Source of the DNA: Linyphia triangularis
Taxonomy: Eukaryota; Arthropoda; Arachnida; Araneae; Linyphiidae
Assembly: GCA_963978545.1 (NCBI GenBank)
Contig: OZ021721.1
Location: 112,935,280 to 112,999,279, forward strand
DNA length: 64,000 nucleotides
Direction of reading: 5' to 3'
The translations under genes and the position numbers were made by a program. Numbering within the stretch: the first letter of the stretch is position 1; each line of letters starts with the position of its first letter. Below the pieces are notes generated by a model, which saw only the letters and a program-made list of their open reading frames with translations, had not been told where the DNA came from and searched no databases. Positions 57,898-64,000 of the stretch are shown piece by piece.

Positions 57898-58102
57898 GCA
57901 CAAACTCCAAACAAGAAATGTGTAATCTTAGGAAAAAGAAAGGAAAAAAGTGGAAATAATATAATCTCTCTCTCAAAAAAAAAAAAAAAAAAAAAGTGCA
58001 TAGTAAAATTTCTTTGTGGAAGAAGACTGGAATAAGCACGCACCTTGCGGAGCAAGAATCCAGCGTCAAACCAAATAACTAACTAACTAAATAACTAACT
58101 AC
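57898..58102 (+). other. LINE 3' untranslated region and tail
   Basis: After the ORF2 stop comes an A20 tract (57977-57996). Another ~80 bp follow, ending in repeated AACT (CCAAATAACTAACTAACTAA). The (AACT)n end resembles the tetranucleotide tails of I-like LINEs and the (AACC)n tails of the SINEs here. Either the A tract or the AACT repeat could be the true tail; the candidate target duplication favours the latter. Confidence 0.5.
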
Positions 58103-58149
58103 CTGGAGCTATTTTTGTATCCTTTATATTAACTCGTTTGTTAGCCTAT

Positions 58150-58830
58150 GTGTAGCGCACAAATCTGCGGATGGCTAATTAACCAAATTGCCTTCATACT
58201 ATCATGTTGAAACTTCGCACATAAATTGGGTGTCGATGGCAATTCATTTTATCAAGTTTTGGGGGTTGTCACTGTCGTTAAAAGGCTGATTTTACATAAG
58301 CTTCTATTATCGTTTCGAAGTATGAAAAAATCAACTTTCCGTCATCTAATCAAGCTGAAATTTGATAAATTGATTCGTTGTCGATAAGATTGCATTCTAT
58401 CATAATTTGGAGGCTGCCACTGTAAAGGCGCTTTTACACAGGTTTCAATTGTCGCTTACAAAACTATCCATACATTTTATAAACCTACTTCCAGTCATCT
58501 AATCGAACTGAAACTTTGAAATTTGGCTTGTAAACTTGTTGTCGATGACAACGCTTTCCATTAGGTTTTGGTACTGTCACGTAAAGACCGCTTTTACGCA
58601 TATTTCTATTTACTTAAGTCAGACTTATCAGCTATTACTCACCATAAATTTTACTGATACCATGCTTAATTAAAATTTGGTGATATTTAATGAATGAAAC
58701 CTTCCACTATTAAGATTGATGAGGCAAAATCTTCGGAGGACTAATTAACCCACTTTCCATCATCCGATCGAGCTGAATGTTGGAGAATAGACTCTTTGTG
58801 GATGAATCAAGTTATTACAACAAAAAAAGT
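58150..58830 (-). repeat. Degenerate ~150-bp tandem repeat
   Basis: Units share CCGTCATCTAATCAAGCTGA-like, GTTGTCGATGACAA-like and CTGTCACGTAAAG..CGCTTTTAC-like motifs at about 58190, 58339, 58491 and 58757. The spacing of the first three is about 150 bp. The core is the reverse complement of the repeat near 44633-44830. Confidence 0.7.
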
Positions 58831-58945
58831 TAATAAGTAGTTCGAAATGTATCTTTTATTTTCAAATTCTATGAAAACTCGATTTGAGCTAAATAAGTTG
58901 CAATTACGTATAAAAGTTGTCAATGCATACAAAGGTTTATATTAA

Positions 58946-59342
58946 CCATTTGCACTCCAGTGGCGCCTCTCAGGCGCCACACGATTGGATGCCAAACCAC
59001 GAGAGGACCATTAGGTGTGATGCGGAAATTCGATGCAAGGCCAATGACTGTGTTTAGTTTCTATGAAGCAAATCCATAAACACCAGCCGAACCTAAAATG
59101 TCTCGAGTTGCTGATTCCTCCGCGCGAAGCCGACCAAACGGTATAGTGGTTAGCGTGCTAGCTTCTAGACCGCGAGGTTGCGGGTTCGAGTCCCGTGTTA
59201 GGCATGGGTGTTTGTAAATGTATGTTGGCTTGTCTAATGACGAATGTTTCGGCGCATTATAGCCCTCGTGTTGCTGACGGCGCCAGATAATCTGAAAACA
59301 ACCAACCAACCTCCGCGCGAAAAAGGTCTGGAGTGCAAAGGG
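58946..59342. mobile_element. piggyBac-type MITE, split by a SINE
   Basis: TTAA flanks both ends (58942-58945 and 59343-59346). The left end CCATTTGCACTCCAG and the inverse of the right end CCCTTTGCACTCCAG match the piggyBac terminus style. Without the SINE and one target duplication the element is about 204 bp. Next to the left end is a GGCGCCTCTCAGGCGCC palindrome shared with the mini copy at 59745. Confidence 0.82.
59118..59321 (+). mobile_element. tRNA-derived SINE, family 1, nested in a MITE
   Basis: The SINE at 59129-59310 is flanked by an exact 11-bp duplication CTCCGCGCGAA (59118-59128 and 59311-59321). A and B boxes are intact (TAGTGGTTAGCG, GGTTCGAGTCC), and the (AACC)n tail is present. 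It is among the best-preserved copies. Confidence 0.95.
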
Positions 59343-59744
59343 TTAAAAACTTTGTTTTCATGAGTTCTATTATTCTCATCGTTAAAACTAAAAGTAAAAA
59401 GCTGTTGGAGATTTCTATGTTTAACTTTTTTTATTGTTAATAGTAATGAAAAAGCGTGGTTAGATTAATTTAGCTTGGTATCTTGGCCATCAATTTACTT
59501 TTTTACATCAAGATTTTCTATCAGTTTATATCCTGTAAACCAGCATGCAATTCAAAATGATAGTGTGTACCAAGGGACATGTCAAGGCGTCTTACCAAGG
59601 GATAATTATCTTAGATCTTACTGATTTACCAAAGGTCCAGAAATGATACATCGTCCTAAAGCATCGCTAAGCAAGAATACATCTCTTAACCCTTTGAGTA
59701 CATTTGACGTCTGAGACTCGTCATGCACTTGTTTTGCCTGTTAA

Positions 59745-59815
59745 CCCTTTGCACTCCAGGCCTTTTTCGCATCCAATCGTGTGGCGTCTGAGAGGCGCCA
59801 CTGGAGTGCAAAGGG
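59745..59815. mobile_element. Mini piggyBac-type MITE (71 bp)
   Basis: TTAA at 59741-59744 and 59816-59819; ends CCCTTTGCACTCCAG and its exact inverse. The interior (ATCCAATCGTGTGGCG, GAGGCGCCACTGG) matches the left end of the element at 58946 in the opposite orientation. A CCCTTTGAGTACATTTGACG segment preceded by TTAA near 59689 may be another element end. Confidence 0.78.
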
Positions 59816-60182
59816 TTAATAATCGCAAATCTAATTCGTTATTCAAAATCCCTCCAATAAAAAAAAAAAAATAAAAAAATTGAATGAATTCAGAATTGGG
59901 TAAATAAAAAAAAAGTATCATAATCTTTTTATAAACCTAAGTAATTTATTTTGAATAATTTCAATTTTACAAAAAAATTATTATGCATTCAAATGATAAA
60001 ACAATATTCTAAAATTGATCAAGCCAAACTATCATAAATAACTATGATAACATCAATATTGGGGAAGATACTATATGTTTTGCATAAAATAAAACCAAGA
60101 ACAGAATAATCTCAATTGATAACATTGTTGTTATATTCATTGCAATTTAGTTTTTGATCAAACGTTACGCCTAAATCTTTAT

Positions 60183-60381
60183 AGGACTGAATGGCTGGTT
60201 TGTACTCTCAACGTTCTATTTTTATGCACTATGACGGCTAATCAGGCCGAAACCTACAGCTTAACGTGGTTTCCAAACCACAACAAACCTACAAGCCTAA
60301 CCCGGGATTCGAATCCCGCACATTTGACATGCGAGGACAGAGCGCTAACCACCCAGTCATCAGACGGGCTTAGAGGACTGA
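60183..60381 (-). mobile_element. tRNA-derived SINE, family 2 (with duplications)
   Basis: The SINE at 60191-60373 is flanked by AGGACTGA (60183-60190 and 60374-60381). The complement gives a tRNA-like head with A box (TGGGTGGTTAGCGCTC) and B box (GGGATTCGAATCCCG). The body reads TTTGTACTCTCAACGTTCTA as in the other family-2 copies. Confidence 0.88.
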
Positions 60382-61298
60382 CATCTACTATAAATTTATT
60401 ATTATCAACACTATAATCCTAACTTGAAATATTTGATTTTTTACTGTAAGTTAAAACTACACAATTATTGGTATTTAGTTATAATTTGTTCAATATGCAT
60501 CTTATTTAAGTTTATCTAAATAAAAATGTAAAATTATAGTCATCTAAAAAAGAAATATTCATAAATAATTTAATGACATTACCGTACAATAGAATATCAG
60601 AGTGCGAAAACATTGTGGGTAGATCCTTTATAAAAATCAAATAAAAAAAGAGGAAACAGATTACATATTTTTGCTTTTGAAGAATAGTATCAATCGAGAA
60701 CTTTAAACAGTAATAAAATGAATTGAAATAAGCACAGAGGGCTCTATCAATTTTATATGATTACAACCTATTGATAAAATTGTCCTCAAAACCAAATAAT
60801 CAGAGTTTATTTATTAGAATACCAAAGTCAATGGAGTCAGAAACTTTTGCATGCAACTTTGAAAAATCATATTTTTAAACGATGCATACTATTTTTACCT
60901 GACGAAACGTTTAAGCTCAATTAACGGATTCGAAAATTTTATAAAAATTACTTAAATGTGTAAACCTATAATTTTAAATATAAGAATTGTTACCTTTTTT
61001 TGTAAGTAGGTATAAATTTGGGTACATTCCAAGAGTCAAGAAAAACGTTAGTGTTAATTGATGAATTGGAAAGAATTATTGCACTCAGCACAGCCCTTGA
61101 TAATATAAGAAAGAATTTGATCAATTACCAGAGTGCTGTTTGACTTTAGATTTTGGATAGCTTTACTGAATTATTATAAATGGTAGGAGGTAAACTAATT
61201 TTATTTAAACTAAAACAAAAATTTAAGATTGAAAATAAGATATTAAGATCGAGTATTGTATGATTAAAAGAGCAGAATAAATCCATAAAAATGCAAGC
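60382..61298. other. AT-rich interval
   Basis: No gene or element ends recognised. Confidence 0.45.
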
Positions 61299-61306
61299 AT
61301 TTATAG

Positions 61307-62202
61307 CAGCGTCCGCCACTAACTTTTAAAGACGAGTCGCATGACTTATGTTGGAATTTTCTGCGAGCCGCAGATTTATACCGAATACACCAATAAATAT
61401 ATTGCCTTACTACATATGTTCAATGTTAGAAATGTGATAATTACTAAAGATTTAATAATATAAAACAATTTAGAAAACTGAAACAATAATTTAACTTTTT
61501 TATATTAATAAAAACACAATTGATATTTGATTTTTGTTTCAAATAAATTAAAAAAATAGTTTTCTTTACATTGTACATTAAAGTCATGAAAGAAATTAGT
61601 CTTTAGTGACACTATTACAATGTGACTTGGCCTCATAATCAATTAAGATATTTAAAACATACCTCCTAAATCCTTCATTTTAGTCGATGTTAATTGCGAG
61701 ACGATGACGGCGGGTCCGCTTTTCACTATCTACTTTGCGTTTAAAACTAGTCCTCGACGCTATTATTGCACTGGAGTCATAGAGATCACAATTCTTCTTT
61801 TCACGTCAATTCATATAGGCCAGTATGCATTAAAACACCCAACTCCTGCCCATCACATTCAAAAAAGCAGAATTCGAATTGTGCCATTCACTAGTTGAGG
61901 GGATTGGGTATCATAAGTAATAAACTAAGCAATGCGAAGGAATGCGTCATTGGTAATAATTCAAATTATTGCTTTTTTTATTTTTCTGGCAGTCTCAGAA
62001 AAAAAAAAAAGGATTTTTCAGACTTACTGACGTGGGCCACTTAATGGAAAACGAGGTTTTTGGTAGTAAACACACACTATAGTAGACAAATTAAAATTAT
62101 TTCCGCAAAATTTGAGTTTTGCTCTTCTGTACTACCGGCGGGCCGGAGACAAAGCTGTCGCGGGCCGGATCCGGCCCTCGGGCCGCCTAGTGGCTGACGC
62201 TG
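61307..62202 (-). mobile_element. Non-autonomous hAT element, copy B
   Basis: An exact 8-bp duplication ATTTATAG flanks it (61299-61306 and 62203-62210). The ends are CAGCGTCCGCCACTAAC and, inverse, CAGCGTCAGCCACTAGGCGG, canonical hAT termini. It is in the opposite orientation to copy A (30586-31438) and keeps an extra GGGCCGGATCCGGCCC segment near its right end. The transposase vestige TSFKRKVDSEKRT is on the minus strand at 61680-61751. Confidence 0.9.
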
Positions 62203-62476
62203 ATTTATAGGAAAGCAAACTGCCTATCTTTAAAATCTTGTTAGGAATTCCTCCCTTATTGTGACGTTTTCAATTTATTCAGAATTTACGCGGATCAATG
62301 CCTAGTTTATTTTCAATATTCTTTGGTTTTACTTACACATTGATAATTTTTCTATACACCAAGTTTGATCCATTTCTAGTCCTTAGTTGTTGATTGACTG
62401 TTGATTTCTGTGTGGATCAAAATCAGTTTTTCATTTATATTTATAAAATTCTCTGTGTGACTCATTCTTGCATCTA

Positions 62477-62992
62477 CCGGGTGTCCCAAAAAGGACCGAC
62501 AATTTAAAAAAAAAAAAAAAAAAAACGGAAGGCGATAGAAATGTACGGTTTGCTGCATTATGCTTAAATATCCAGGGAATTTATTCTAACCAATTTTCAA
62601 AGTTTATTACAAAACTCGTCAGTAGATGGCGCTGCCATCATGACCATTCAGATCAGTATTATTTCAACATCCTAACGTATGCTTCGAAAATGGTTTATTC
62701 GTTAGAACAGCGTATTTTTATTGTTTTGGATTTTCATCACCTGGACCACAGTTAGTCTCAGACTGCGCCACGTTGTTGCTGCAAATGGTAGTTATTTCGA
62801 AAACATTGCTTTGTAGTTTTCCTAGTCATCAGCGCCATCTGTTGAAGAACTTTGTAACTAATTTTGAAAATTGGTTAGGATAAATTCCTTTGTTACTTAA
62901 GCAGAATGCTGCAAACCGTACATTTCTATCGTCTTCCGTTTTTTTTTTTTATATAGATTTTTCAAATCATCGGTCATTTTTGAGACACCTGG
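62477..62992 (+). mobile_element. Internally deleted DDE transposon with long inverted repeats
   Basis: The left end CGGGTGTCCCAAAAAGGACC and the inverse of the right end CAGGTGTCTCAAAAATGACC are typical of arthropod Tc/mariner-like elements. Inside, inverted arms of over 100 bp share ACGGAAGGCGATAGAAATGT and AACCAATTTTCAAAG. The centre has a plus-strand ATG at 62690 reading MVYSLEQRIFIVLDFHHLDH, like the start of DUF4817-bearing transposases. It is joined almost directly to LRLRHVVAANGSYFENIAL and a stop at 62813-62815, which looks like the end of the same protein. All of the middle is gone. No target duplication was identified. Confidence 0.65.
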
Positions 62993-64000
62993 CAAAAAAC
63001 TTCTTAGAATCATAAGATGCAAAAAGAAAAATGACTCATGTTCGTTTTTTTTTGGAAACCACTTATATTATAAATAAGGTTATAAAAACAAGCAATGCAA
63101 TCCCATTTAACATTATCACAAATGTTTAAACAATTCTAGTCTACTTAAAGAAATTGAAAAGGCACGAATAATAAACGTTTCTAAAATTTAAATCAGTTTC
63201 TAAAATCTAAAATAAATAGTTACTATCACAACGAGAAGTGTTAATACCTTGTGAATTAAACACATTAATATGTACAGAAGCATAGTTATTTAACATTGTT
63301 TAATATAATATTACACATGAATTCCAGTGAAAAATGCATAAAAGTTGTGAAACACGAAATCCACTTAATGAAATACAAATTTGCTCTATAACTGTACATT
63401 AGTATGATTTTTTTGTAAACGTTCTTCGAAAATTCTTGGATGTTAAACTTTTAAAGCAGACCACAACATGTTATTTTACCCAAACATCTACATTTTTTAA
63501 CCATGCCACTTAACACGTTTATCCACTAAGCTCTTCATATTATAGAAAAAGTTCAACCATTTAATACGTATCTCCCACAGAATCAGTAAACAATTTACTA
63601 TAAAAATATATAAGTTCACCTAGAGTATAAAATGTTTCTTCTCAGCTTTCTTAGCCAATCAAATGACATATGGTAGTGACCAGACTCGGATGAAATACCG
63701 CTCCACGATATCAAACATTTATTCGATACCACTACACAATGAGCAAAGAAAAGTCCAAAGGTTCCTCAATGGGTAAAACCCACCTTCTTCGGAATATGTT
63801 TCGTTCTCTCAACCATTACCCTTAAAGGGGTGGAGAAAAAACTATCGTCTAGCAGCTTTAATGTCAGCGTAGATAGGAGCCATAGATTTTGAACGCAATG
63901 GTACTTGACACGCCTTCCAGTGCCTTTGTCTCGGAAAGCAGTTCAAATTTGAACGAGCTTAATGTGGCAGATTTCTTCAACGCGGGGGGGCCTTCTGAAG
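62993..64000. other. Unannotated terminal interval
   Basis: No gene recognised. The last ~400 bp (63640-64000) are less A/T-biased and not obviously repetitive, which could be host DNA or the edge of an element that continues past the window. Confidence 0.4.

Larger units (their letters stand above)
52613..58102 (+). mobile_element. I-like non-LTR retrotransposon (LINE), nearly full length
   Basis: The element has a ~320-bp 5' leader, ORF1 with three zinc knuckles, ORF2 with apurinic endonuclease, reverse transcriptase, RNase H and a C-terminal zinc-like motif, an A-rich tract at 57977-57996 and a 3' part ending in (AACT)n at about 58077-58101. The order EN-RT-RNase H points to the I superfamily rather than Jockey, which lacks RNase H. 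CTGGAGC directly outside both proposed ends (52606-52612 and 58103-58109) is a candidate target duplication, and the preceding AACTACC also matches if the C run is allowed to vary. The length of 5.5 kb fits the family. The exact 5' end is an inference. Confidence 0.85.

Overview
The window looks like AT-rich nuclear DNA from an arthropod, most likely a spider. That identification is an inference from the mix of repeats: tRNA-derived SINEs with an (AACC)n tail, an I-like LINE with RNase H, hAT elements of the P52rIPK/ZMYM1 type, Tc1, Tigger and piggyBac-type MITEs, and long AT microsatellites. I found no host protein-coding exon, rRNA gene, functional tRNA gene, CRISPR array or bacterial-type operon. 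Nearly every feature that can be supported is a mobile element, a relic of one, or a tandem repeat. The window reads as a gene desert or a very large intron.

Layout. 0.6-5.7 kb: a TTAA-flanked MITE, the N-terminal half of a decayed Tc1 transposase (minus strand), and a complete but internally deleted hAT element with a perfect 8-bp target duplication. 6.9-13.2 kb: two copies of a ~656-bp foldback element (a third lies at 51.2 kb), two more MITEs, a SINE and an exact 132-bp tandem duplication. 13-26 kb: mostly unexplained AT-rich DNA with one TTAA-flanked MITE, a minus-strand LINE tail, a CpG-rich hairpin and a probable solo LTR. 26-31.5 kb: a Tigger-type MITE, a deleted Tc1 element, a truncated SINE, a hairpin MITE and a non-autonomous hAT. 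33-41.1 kb: several tandem arrays, including a degenerate ~185-bp array carrying three SINEs and an exact 168-bp triplication. 42-51 kb: a MITE, SINEs of three families and two more degenerate arrays. 52.6-58.1 kb: one nearly full-length LINE, the only long protein-coding sequence. 58.1-63 kb: a degenerate array, a piggyBac-type MITE with a SINE inside it, a second hAT copy, and a deleted DDE element.

How the parts relate. The LINE encodes an ORF1 RNA-binding protein with three zinc knuckles and an ORF2 with endonuclease, reverse transcriptase and RNase H. ORF2 carries four frame changes but no nonsense codon outside them. The SINEs depend on LINE machinery supplied from elsewhere. Most DNA elements here are non-autonomous and depend on transposases encoded elsewhere. 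The freshest events are the SINE insertions with 11-14 bp target duplications, the 168-bp and 132-bp exact repeats, and the LINE. All family names rest on motif and terminus recognition by eye; no database search was run.
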